A stretch of 14,630 nucleotides of DNA from Bacteroidia bacterium (GTDB lineage: Bacteria; Bacteroidota; Bacteroidia; Bacteroidales; GCA-2748055). The notes beneath the pieces were generated by a model. That model had not been told where the DNA came from and did not search any database. It saw only the letters and a program-made list of their open reading frames with translations. Positions 6,256 through 13,673 of this stretch are shown here, piece by piece. The translations under genes and the position numbers were made by a program. The DNA is taken from positions 1 through 14,630 of the forward strand of contig SPBY01000022.1 of the NCBI GenBank assembly GCA_004525825.1, given 5' to 3'. Position 1 is the stretch's first letter. Each line of letters begins with the position of its first letter.

Positions 6256-8593
6256 AAACCTGGTTCAGTACCTCGGTGGGTTTCTGTTGCAGGGCTCTCC
6301 AGATCCCGATCATGGTGGCAGCAATGGTGATCACAATCCCCAGGACCCCACCCAGCAGGAAGAACCACCAGGCAAGCTCGGTACGGTAGGCAAAGGAGCG
6401 CAACCAGCGTTCCAGAAGGAAGAAGGAAAGGGGGACCGCCATCACTACGGAAACTCCGATACGACGCAACATCTCCAGGTTGGCCAGCAGGATGATTTTC
6501 TGGAAAGATGCCCCGAATACCCTTCTGATGGTGAGGTCCCTGGCTTTCTTCTCCACCGAGAATCTGGCAAGACCATATATGCCCAGACAGGAAATCAGCA
6601 GGGCCAGGAATGCAAAGGAACCTATTATCCGTGCCAACCTTACATCCCTGGAATACATCTGGTCCACTTCTTCGCTCAGATACTCGTATGAGAAGGGGAA
6701 GTCGCTGGCGAGTTTTCCAAAGGTTTCCCTGATGAATTCTATGGTTTGACTCTGGTCGCCTGGACTGAGCCTGATAAACAGGAAGCGGAGTTGTCTGTAA
6801 TGAGCAGGATTGATGGTGATCACATGGGGCATGATCTCGGAGTGTAAGGAAATGTGATGGAAGTTTCTGAATACTCCCACAATCTCACCCTCCTCTCCCC
6901 ACATGGTAAGTTTGTCACCCACAGGATTTTCTTTTCCGAGCATGTTACAGGCTGCTTCGTTGACCAGGTACCTGGAAAGATCAGCCCTACTGCTGTCAGA
7001 ATAAAGCCGGCCGTAAACGATTTCGTGGCCAAAAAAGGTGGGGAAGTTAGGGAGGCAGATGGAATACCTGACCAGCGGATCAATAGCCGGATCCCTTCCT
7101 GGCCATTCGATGTTGGTTTTGTAATCCTCGTTGATGGGATTCTTCTGGCCCGCGGTGATTTCAAGCACCCCGGAATGCGCCTCGACCTCCTGGATGAAAC
7201 TTTTTAACTGCCTGCCCAGCTGTGGATTTAGCTCGACCTTAATCACATCCTCCACATTTACTCCAGGGGGAACATGCTTGGCATACTTTACCTGCTTGAG
7301 CACAGCCATGGTGGAGATTAGCAAACAAACAGAGACGGTGAACTGGAAGATGGTGGTGATCAGTAATACATTGGATCTGCCTTTTCCCTTTACAAAGGTA
7401 TCTCGCAGGATGGTGGTGGGATTTCCACGAGTAAAAACCAGCACGGGATAACTCACGGATAGCAGGCCGAACACAAGGATAAGACAGGCAAAGCCGGCCA
7501 GGATGAGCGGATTCTCTTTGTACCCAATGCGTACGGTAAGGTCAAACAAAGTGCTTAATCGTGGCAGGAGGATTTCTGCCAGGAAAAGGGCGATGAACAT
7601 TCCAACCGTGGTCTGGATCAGGGTTTCAGCCAGTAATTGTCTCCTGAGGACTACCGGTGTGGCACCAATGATCTTGCGAATTCCCATCTCCCTGATTCGC
7701 TTGGTGTAATTGGCAGTGGAAAGATTCATGTAGTTGATGGCCACAATAAGCAGGAGCAGTAAGGCTATCCCTGAGAATAGAAGGAATTCCTTCTTCTTCC
7801 CAAAGGCCAGGTTGGCTTTTTCAACGGGGACCAGTTTCAATTGATACTCTCCAGGCAGAGGGTTGGGATAGGTTTCGTTTAAAAAGCTGACTATCTTCTT
7901 CTCGAAGGACCTAAGAGAGACATCTTCTTTTAGCAGCAAGTAGGAAGGATCCCTCCAGGTCCAGTTGTTCAGAATGCTTGTCTGAGTAGGTAGGAAAAGG
8001 TCGTACTTGAAGTGAGTATTTTCAGGAATATCGACCACCCCTGTGATTTCCAGCAACTGTTGGACATTCATCAGGATCTGCCGGCCCACCGGGTTGCTCT
8101 TTTCAAAATATTTTTCCGCAAGCTTTTTGCTGAGCAGCACTCCATCCGGCCGGTCCAGCCCGTTCTGGCCGGCCCCGTACACCCTGTCAAAGGAGAACAT
8201 GCTGAAGAAGCCGGTGTCCACTCGTGCCACATTGGGTTCATACTCCGGTTCGTTATCGGGATCCTCCGGAAAGAAGTCAAAGGAGGAGTTGATTTGTGTG
8301 GCCATCCTGACTTCCCTGGAATAGTCGGCCACTTCAGGAAAGGCGTCTTTCATCTCGGGAGCCAGGGCATAGGGGGTATTGGAGTCAAGTATTCCCTCCG
8401 GAAATTGTATAACCAGATGAAACAAGCGGCCTTTATGCTGGTGGAATCTGTCGATCGAATACTCGGTCCGGATCCAGCTGAATATGATGACAAAGGAGGT
8501 CAGTCCCAGTACAAGTCCCAGGAAATTGATCAGGGTGGACCGCCTGTTTTGGATCATGATCCTCAGGATCATTTTGAATTGTGAGAAACTCAT
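6254..8593 (-). CDS. MacB/FtsX-type ABC transporter permease (8 helices)
   Basis: The 779-residue protein is taken from ATG 8593. An in-frame ATG at 8635 would add 14 residues, but that stretch coincides with a sigma-54-like promoter, so the inner start is preferred. Layout: helix 1 (about 21-43), a periplasmic MacB core-like domain, helices at 270-290, 321-343 and 363-386 (first FtsX domain, with REMGIRKIIGAT at about 301-312), helix 408-431, a second periplasmic domain, then helices at 654-676, 711-728 and 742-766 (second FtsX domain, with RDLTIRRVFGAS at about 685-696). This duplicated architecture is the usual one for Bacteroidota ABC permeases that work with a separate ATPase, probably in efflux or envelope mechanotransmission. 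No ATPase, HlyD-like or TolC-like gene is in the window. It diverges from a sigma-54 regulator and kinase, which probably control it. Confidence 0.88.
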   Translation of the reverse strand: MSFSQFKMILRIMIQNRRSTLINFLGLVLGLTSFVIIFSWIRTEYSIDRFHQHKGRLFHLVIQFPEGILDSNTPYALAPEMKDAFPEVADYSREVRMATQINSSFDFFPEDPDNEPEYEPNVARVDTGFFSMFSFDRVYGAGQNGLDRPDGVLLSKKLAEKYFEKSNPVGRQILMNVQQLLEITGVVDIPENTHFKYDLFLPTQTSILNNWTWRDPSYLLLKEDVSLRSFEKKIVSFLNETYPNPLPGEYQLKLVPVEKANLAFGKKKEFLLFSGIALLLLLIVAINYMNLSTANYTKRIREMGIRKIIGATPVVLRRQLLAETLIQTTVGMFIALFLAEILLPRLSTLFDLTVRIGYKENPLILAGFACLILVFGLLSVSYPVLVFTRGNPTTILRDTFVKGKGRSNVLLITTIFQFTVSVCLLISTMAVLKQVKYAKHVPPGVNVEDVIKVELNPQLGRQLKSFIQEVEAHSGVLEITAGQKNPINEDYKTNIEWPGRDPAIDPLVRYSICLPNFPTFFGHEIVYGRLYSDSSRADLSRYLVNEAACNMLGKENPVGDKLTMWGEEGEIVGVFRNFHHISLHSEIMPHVITINPAHYRQLRFLFIRLSPGDQSQTIEFIRETFGKLASDFPFSYEYLSEEVDQMYSRDVRLARIIGSFAFLALLISCLGIYGLARFSVEKKARDLTIRRVFGASFQKIILLANLEMLRRIGVSVVMAVPLSFFLLERWLRSFAYRTELAWWFFLLGGVLGIVITIAATMIGIWRALQQKPTEVLNQV

Positions 8594-8614
8594 GGTCTTA
8601 GTTTCTTTCAAAAA

Positions 8615-8630
8615 TCCAATTGTTGTGCCA
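8615..8630 (-). promoter_or_regulatory. Sigma-54-type (-24/-12) promoter element facing the permease
   Basis: Read on the minus strand, the site is TGGCAC, five bases, then TTGGA. It matches the -24 block (TGGCAC) fully and the -12 block (TTGCA/T) except for G in place of C, with the correct 10-base distance between the GG and the -12 G. A start of transcription would fall near 8604, leaving a leader of about 11 A-rich bases before ATG 8593. The adjacent divergent gene is a sigma-54-dependent activator. The -12 mismatch weakens the match. Confidence 0.55.
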
Positions 8631-8703
8631 TTCATGGTAATATACTGATATAATTTGAATTACGCCCTCTTGTTCTGGTGATTGTGAAAATTAAATGTCT
8701 TAA

Positions 8704-8744
8704 AATTGTACAATTCTATTCAATATTGTAATTTGCACAAATTA
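8704..8744. promoter_or_regulatory. Row of three palindromes, probable binding sites for the adjacent NtrC-type regulator
   Basis: AATTGTACAATT (8704-8715) is a perfect 12-base palindrome. CAATATTG (8721-8728) is a perfect 8-base one. TAATTTG-CA-CAAATTA (8729-8744) has 7-base arms. The first and third share the half-site ACAA(A)TT. Relative to the predicted sigma-54 start at about 8604 they lie near -100 to -140, where enhancer-binding proteins usually bind. They also lie 19-59 bases before the regulator's own ATG, so self-regulation is possible. AT-rich sequence makes some palindromes expected by chance. Confidence 0.45.
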
Positions 8745-8762
8745 AGTGTAGTAAAATAAGAC

Positions 8763-10130
8763 ATGCTCCACAACAAAGCACTTATCGTAGATGACAATCC
8801 GGCCGTCCTGGCTGCTCTGGCTCAGCTTCTGGAAACAGAAGTCGAAAAGGTGATCGGCATCAAATCGCCCGAATTAATACCCGGGATCCTGGAGACCCAG
8901 GAGATGGATGTAATCATCATGGATATGAACTTCAGCAAGGGAGCCACCGATGGAAATGAGGGGATTAGCTGGCTAAAAAGGGTCCTTCAAAGCGATCAGG
9001 ATGCCGTGGTGGTGATGATTACAGCTTATGGGGAAATGGATCTTGCCATTGAGGCGATAAAATGCGGCGCCACCGATTTCATCTCAAAACCCTGGGACAA
9101 TGAAAAACTGGTCGCTACCGTACGGTCGGGGATCATGCTGAAGGAGAGCAGAAAGAAGGTCAGGCAGCTCAAAACAAAACAGGATCACCTGAGCCATTGT
9201 ATCCAATCGGGCCAGGAAAAACTGTATGGAAAATCGCCCGAGATGTGCGCGGTCATGGAAACTATAAGAAAGGTAGCGCCATCGGACTCAAACGTATTGG
9301 TTCTGGGGGAGAATGGTACGGGGAAGGAACTTATTGCAATGGAAATACACAATGCTTCTGATCGTTCCGGGGAGGTGTTTGTTCATGTGGACCTGGGATC
9401 GATCAGTCAATCCTTGTTTGAAAGCGAATTGTTCGGACATACCAAAGGTGCATTTACCGATGCCAGATCGGACAAACCCGGAAGAATTGAAATCGCCTCG
9501 GGAGGTACCTTGTTCCTGGATGAGATCGGGAATCTGCAGCCGGAGATGCAGACCAAGTTGCTCAATGTTCTTCAGAACAGGGAAATTTACCGGATAGGAT
9601 CCAACAAAGCCCTGCCGGCCGATTTCCGCTTGATATCAGCCACCAACCAGAATCTCCCGGAAATGATCTCTCAGAAGCGGTTCCGGGAGGATCTTTATTA
9701 CAGGATCAATACCATTGAGATAACCTCTCCACCTTTGCGGAACAGGGGAGAGGACATCATCGACCTGGCACAGCATTTCCTCGAAAAATACATGATGAAA
9801 CACAATAAACCGGGACTTGTTTTCTCTTCAAAGACCATGGATGTGATTCAGGGTCATGCATGGCCCGGCAATGTAAGACAGCTGCAGCACTGCATGGAAA
9901 GAGCGGTGCTGCTGACAGACGGACGGAAGATAGAACCGGGTGATATATTCCCGGAAGCCTTTGACAACACCCATGCTGTTGAAACCTTAAGACCCACCCT
10001 GGCAGAACTGGAATTGATCACCATCCGGGAATCCATCAGGCGAAACGGGGGCAACCTCTCAAAAGCAGCTCGTGAACTTGGAGTAGCGAGATCGACGCTC
10101 TATAACAAAATGAAAACCTACGGAATCTGA
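8763..10130 (+). CDS. Sigma-54-dependent response regulator, NtrC family
   Basis: A 455-residue protein with three domains in order. The receiver domain (about 5-120) has the acid pair D10/D11, phosphoacceptor D54 in IIMDMNF, T87 and K109 in SKPW. The AAA+ domain (about 155-390) has Walker A GENGTGKE (182-189), ESELFGH (220-226), the sigma-54 contact loop written GAFTDA (229-234) and Walker B GGTLFLDEIG (247-256). A Fis-type helix-turn-helix lies at about 415-455 (GNLSKAARELGVARSTLYNKM). Phosphorylation should drive ring assembly and ATP-dependent opening of sigma-54 promoters. The kinase gene follows after 6 bases, so they form an operon. The most likely target is the divergent permease. The loop differs from the classic GAFTGA in its fifth residue. 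Confidence 0.95.
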   Translation: MLHNKALIVDDNPAVLAALAQLLETEVEKVIGIKSPELIPGILETQEMDVIIMDMNFSKGATDGNEGISWLKRVLQSDQDAVVVMITAYGEMDLAIEAIKCGATDFISKPWDNEKLVATVRSGIMLKESRKKVRQLKTKQDHLSHCIQSGQEKLYGKSPEMCAVMETIRKVAPSDSNVLVLGENGTGKELIAMEIHNASDRSGEVFVHVDLGSISQSLFESELFGHTKGAFTDARSDKPGRIEIASGGTLFLDEIGNLQPEMQTKLLNVLQNREIYRIGSNKALPADFRLISATNQNLPEMISQKRFREDLYYRINTIEITSPPLRNRGEDIIDLAQHFLEKYMMKHNKPGLVFSSKTMDVIQGHAWPGNVRQLQHCMERAVLLTDGRKIEPGDIFPEAFDNTHAVETLRPTLAELELITIRESIRRNGGNLSKAARELGVARSTLYNKMKTYGI

Positions 10131-10136
10131 GAGAAC

Positions 10137-11489
10137 ATGAGCAGCCGAATATTGTTCTGGAACATCATAGCAAGGATTGGCCTGATCATTGCCACTTCCT
10201 TTCTGTTTATCTGGTTGGTCGAAGCCGCAGTAGTGGAATTTGTATTCATACTCCTTACCGGCATCTTGCTGATTACCCTTCAGGTGTTCTTACTCACCAG
10301 GTACGTATCGGGCATTACGAGAGTGATTGAACAGTTTATAAATTCTGTTGGTCGGGAAGAGTCCCCTGAAATTCAATTTGGAACGGGGAAAGTATTGTTC
10401 AGAAGACTGAAGGAGCGATCCAACGCCATCAAAGAATCCATGAACGCCAGAAGGCTGGAGAAGGAGAAGGATGACCGGATTCTTATTCATGTGATTGACT
10501 CCGCTGATCAGGGTCTCTATTGTTTCACCAGCAGTGGGGAAGTGGTATTTGCCAACGAAGCCGCTTTAGGACTCATACCCACTCAAAGCCTGTCCCGCCT
10601 GGATGAAATCAGGCCGATCAATAAGAAGTTGTGGGATGTACTGACCGAACTAGGACCCGGAAGTCCCAGGGTTCTGCGCCTGGTATCAGGTAACAACAGT
10701 AAGGCTGCAATTGGAGGTGAACAGCTCCTCTCTGTAAGGCTCAAGGAAATAAGGATTTTTGAAGAGACCTATAAGTTGTTTACCCTGCAGAACATCCAGG
10801 AGGAATTACATAAAAACGAATCAGATTCCTGGCAGAAGATCATACGTGTCCTGACCCATGAGATCATGAACGCGGTGGCCCCCATGCTTTCCTTATCCAA
10901 ATCGCTTCAAACAAAGCTTAAATCTGAAAACGGGAGTAATTTAAAAAAGGTAGGCGATGGACTCAAAATGATCGAAAGCACTGGGAGAGGTTTGATGGAT
11001 TTCACGGAAGAGTACCGGCGCCTCTCACTACTGCCTTTACCGAAGAAAGAAAAGCTCAATCTGTCGAAGGCTTTAAAAGGGATCACTCTGCTGCTCGAAA
11101 ACGAGGCTCGAGAAAGGAACATTCAGATCTCACTTGAAATGCAAGAACCGGATGCTGAAATATTTGCAGATCCCCGGCAATTTGAGATGATCCTGCTTAA
11201 TCTATTAAGGAATGCTTTTGATGCCTTCCCCGAAAATCAGGTAGATAAACAGGTTGGAATCCGATCACTCGCCCATGGGAAACGGGTCCTGGTAATGGTG
11301 GAGGACAACGGTTCGGGAATCCCTCCGGAGCTTATTGACCAGGTGTTTGTGCCCTTCTTTTCCACCAAGGAGCAGGGTTCCGGAATCGGGCTAAGCCTGG
11401 TGCGTCAGATCATGAACAAGCATCAGGGATCCATACATCTTGAATCGGTACCCGGTGTGCATACCGTGGTTACCCTGGTGTTTCAGTGA
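10137..11489 (+). CDS. Membrane sensor histidine kinase, NtrY/NtrB-like, partner of the upstream regulator
   Basis: A 450-residue protein. Two closely spaced helices (about 9-29 and 33-54) leave almost no periplasmic loop, so the signal is probably sensed in the membrane or the cytoplasm. A linker (about 60-112) leads to a PAS-like domain (about 113-220, with DQGLYCFTSSGEVVFANEAA). The phosphoacceptor is H241 in LTHEIMNAVAPM, a HisKA-type H-box. The ATPase domain shows the N-box LLNLLRNAFDA (353-363), the G1 box VEDNGSGIP (388-396), the F-box FVPFFST (404-410) and the G2 box GSGIGLSL (414-421). All catalytic motifs look intact. The start at 10137 is 6 bases after the regulator stop, so the pair is co-transcribed. 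Its stop lies only 13 bases from the convergent fucosidase stop, with no hairpin terminator between them. Confidence 0.93.
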   Translation: MSSRILFWNIIARIGLIIATSFLFIWLVEAAVVEFVFILLTGILLITLQVFLLTRYVSGITRVIEQFINSVGREESPEIQFGTGKVLFRRLKERSNAIKESMNARRLEKEKDDRILIHVIDSADQGLYCFTSSGEVVFANEAALGLIPTQSLSRLDEIRPINKKLWDVLTELGPGSPRVLRLVSGNNSKAAIGGEQLLSVRLKEIRIFEETYKLFTLQNIQEELHKNESDSWQKIIRVLTHEIMNAVAPMLSLSKSLQTKLKSENGSNLKKVGDGLKMIESTGRGLMDFTEEYRRLSLLPLPKKEKLNLSKALKGITLLLENEARERNIQISLEMQEPDAEIFADPRQFEMILLNLLRNAFDAFPENQVDKQVGIRSLAHGKRVLVMVEDNGSGIPPELIDQVFVPFFSTKEQGSGIGLSLVRQIMNKHQGSIHLESVPGVHTVVTLVFQ

Positions 11490-11502
11490 GCGGATAGCAG
11501 AC

Positions 11503-13320
11503 TTATTCTGTACCCAGCCACAGCCATTGAAAGCCCAGTTCATCTCCCTTGCGGGGAGCAATCTCCAGGCTAATGTCGTAATATCCCTCCTGGGTGAAGT
11601 CCAGCTGGCCCAGCCGATGGGAGTCGAAACTGTCGATCTGCCAGTTGCTGTTGGGTTCTCCCACAAACTTTCCGCTGGGTTTGAAATTCGCTTTCAGTGA
11701 CCCGGCTTGTGAACTTACAGACAGGGTGCCTTTCCCATCCTCTCCCTGGAAGCTATAGGATACATCGGTGTACAAGCTCATCGGTTTTTCGATATAGATC
11801 CGCCAATGGTAGCGGCTCTTCTCAGTCACCGCGATATGCTCCGGAACGGTACCCCCGCGTTTCGGGGGTTTCAATGTTGTATCGCCTTTTGATTCCAGAG
11901 CATTGGTCGGGGTCAGGGAGAAACCACCATAGACTGATTGGGCCACCAATCCCTCCTCGGTGGTGGGGTAGCTGTTGTATTCCAAAACCACCACCGATAC
12001 CAGCGGGTCGGGTGCTTTTTCGGGTAGATCAAGCACTGTTACCACTCCTTGGGAAGTGAATGGAAGGGCGATCTTTTCCTGATCGGCCAGCAGGTAGGCT
12101 TTCACTGGTTTCCCTTGGATCCCGGTGACCGGGAGTTGGTGGCCCAGGGGCCAGTTGAATACATGGAGGTAGATAAGCGTGCTGCCATCCGGGTTCTTCC
12201 GGCAGGTAATCTTTCCCCAATCGTGCTGGTCCTTCACCAGGTCGAAGGCCTGGCTGCCATAGATGGATTCACCGTTCACCGACAACCATTTTCCCATGGC
12301 CAGAAGCCGCTGCTCGATTTCGTAGGGCACATCGCCATTGGCCCGGGGACCGATGTTCAGCATCATGTTGCCGTTGAGGCTCACATTGCCTATGAGATTC
12401 TGCAGCAGGGTCGTGGTCGACTTCCACTGTTTTTCCAGAGCATGGAAGCCCCAGGAGTGGGCCACGGTGGCAGGCGACTGCCAGGGAAACTCTTCTTTCT
12501 TGCTGCCCAGCTGATTGTCGCCCAGGGTCTTGAAATCGATGTCACTGTCTTCCTCGATGGATAGCCCCAGCCTGGAATTGACCAGGCACTGAGGCTGAAG
12601 TTCGCGGATGACCCCCTTCAGCTGCAGTAGCTGCTCTTTGGTCACACAGGTATTGGAGTGGTGGACCCACATGTCGAACCAGATCATTCCAACCTCTCCA
12701 TAATTACTAAGCAATTCACGTATCTGAGGGATCACCTTCCCCAGCCAGTAACGGTCGTAATCCTCCGCCGAAATGCCATAGATCTCTTTGGAGTGGTCCC
12801 AGCCATCAGGATGTTCCCAGTCGACCCAGTGTGAGTAGTAGAGTCCCAATTTGAGACCGTGCTTATGGCAAGCATCGGCCAGTTCCTTCACAATATCCCG
12901 TTTCGGGTGGGTAAACTCTGCCACATCGTAATCGCTTACCTGGCTGTCCCATAGTGCAAAACCGTCGTGGTGCTTGGCCGTGATGGTGACGTACTTCATC
13001 CCAGATTCTTTGGCCAGCAGCACCCATTGCTCAGGATCGATGCTATCCCAGTCGAAACGGTCCAGCAGGGTGGTGTATTCGTCCCTTGCGATCCGGTTCC
13101 TGTAGTAGATCCATTCGGCATAATCGTTGTCGTTCCTCAGTTTCTCTCCTTTCCAGATCCCTTCGGCTCCGCTATAAACGCCCCAGTGGATAAACATTCC
13201 GAAACGGGCATCGGTGAACCACCTGGCCCGCTCATTGGTATGTTCCTGGGCCTGACTGTAAAAGGTGTTGACTGAAATAACAATCACCATCCAAACGACT
13301 TTCTGCTTGAGTGCTTTCAT
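11503..13320 (-). CDS. Secreted alpha-L-fucosidase, GH29
   Basis: A 605-residue enzyme read from ATG 13320 (a TTG nine bases upstream is less likely). A signal peptide runs to about residue 25 (cleavage near SQAQ). The GH29 TIM barrel shows RFGMFIHWG (39-47), KHHDGFALWDS (116-126), GLYYS (159-163) and GMIWFD (211-216) with probable nucleophile D216. The block that usually reads W-E before a conserved SWGY/F instead reads PWQSPATVAHSWGF (279-292). A beta-sandwich follows the barrel (about 350-450). A further C-terminal beta domain (about 495-605, from HWRIYIEKP to GFQWLWL) makes it longer than minimal GH29 enzymes and may bind carbohydrate. It should release terminal L-fucose from glycans in the periplasm or outside the cell. 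A broken small membrane protein lies 22 bases upstream on the same strand. Confidence 0.92.
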   Translation of the reverse strand: MKALKQKVVWMVIVISVNTFYSQAQEHTNERARWFTDARFGMFIHWGVYSGAEGIWKGEKLRNDNDYAEWIYYRNRIARDEYTTLLDRFDWDSIDPEQWVLLAKESGMKYVTITAKHHDGFALWDSQVSDYDVAEFTHPKRDIVKELADACHKHGLKLGLYYSHWVDWEHPDGWDHSKEIYGISAEDYDRYWLGKVIPQIRELLSNYGEVGMIWFDMWVHHSNTCVTKEQLLQLKGVIRELQPQCLVNSRLGLSIEEDSDIDFKTLGDNQLGSKKEEFPWQSPATVAHSWGFHALEKQWKSTTTLLQNLIGNVSLNGNMMLNIGPRANGDVPYEIEQRLLAMGKWLSVNGESIYGSQAFDLVKDQHDWGKITCRKNPDGSTLIYLHVFNWPLGHQLPVTGIQGKPVKAYLLADQEKIALPFTSQGVVTVLDLPEKAPDPLVSVVVLEYNSYPTTEEGLVAQSVYGGFSLTPTNALESKGDTTLKPPKRGGTVPEHIAVTEKSRYHWRIYIEKPMSLYTDVSYSFQGEDGKGTLSVSSQAGSLKANFKPSGKFVGEPNSNWQIDSFDSHRLGQLDFTQEGYYDISLEIAPRKGDELGFQWLWLGTE

Positions 13321-13342
13321 AGGATACAAAATAGGAAATATT

Positions 13343-13647
13343 TTAATCCAGTTCTTTCTCCATCTTTCTCTTTCCCAGGAAGGAGAAGAGGACGAAAAAC
13401 ACCATGATTATTCCGGTAACAGCATATACGATGATCAGCTTATCGAACAGTTCCCTGAAGTTCAGACCAGGGCTCCTTACTATGTTGTATTTCACAAAGG
13501 TGAAAGCTGAGCCCAGAAGGACAAAAAGGGCATATATGATCAGGATACTTTTACTTTTAGCATCCGGATAGGTATGGCTCCAGTTGGGACAGTCTTTTCT
13601 GGACCCGTGCTATCTTTAATTTGATTTTTTCCGATATTAACAGGCAT
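13343..13647 (-). pseudogene. Small two-helix membrane protein with an apparent one-base frameshift
   Basis: Minus strand. ATG 13647 opens a frame (MPVNIGKNQIKDSTGPEK...) that stops after 35 codons, while the neighbouring frame encodes a clear membrane protein ending at TAA 13343. That second frame has a TAG upstream and no ATG, GTG or TTG before its first helix. Adding one base to the run of four A (plus-strand TTTT, 13595-13598) joins the two into about 101 residues: a hydrophilic N-terminus continuing as KDCPNWSHTYPDAKSK, helix 1 (SILIIYALFVLLGSAFTF), a loop with SPGLNFRELFDK, helix 2 (LIIVYAVTGIIMVFFVLF) and a charged tail GKRKMEKELD. The break could be real decay, a sequencing error or a programmed shift. 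I do not recognise the family. It precedes the fucosidase by 22 bases and is probably in its operon. Confidence 0.55.
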
Positions 13648-13673
13648 ATTCTATGATCTGAAACCCAACTATT

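Noticed and set aside
12049..12564. 171-residue plus-strand frame inside the fucosidase
   Set aside because: Opposite the catalytic and sandwich domains of GH29. Composition is that of a complementary-strand shadow.
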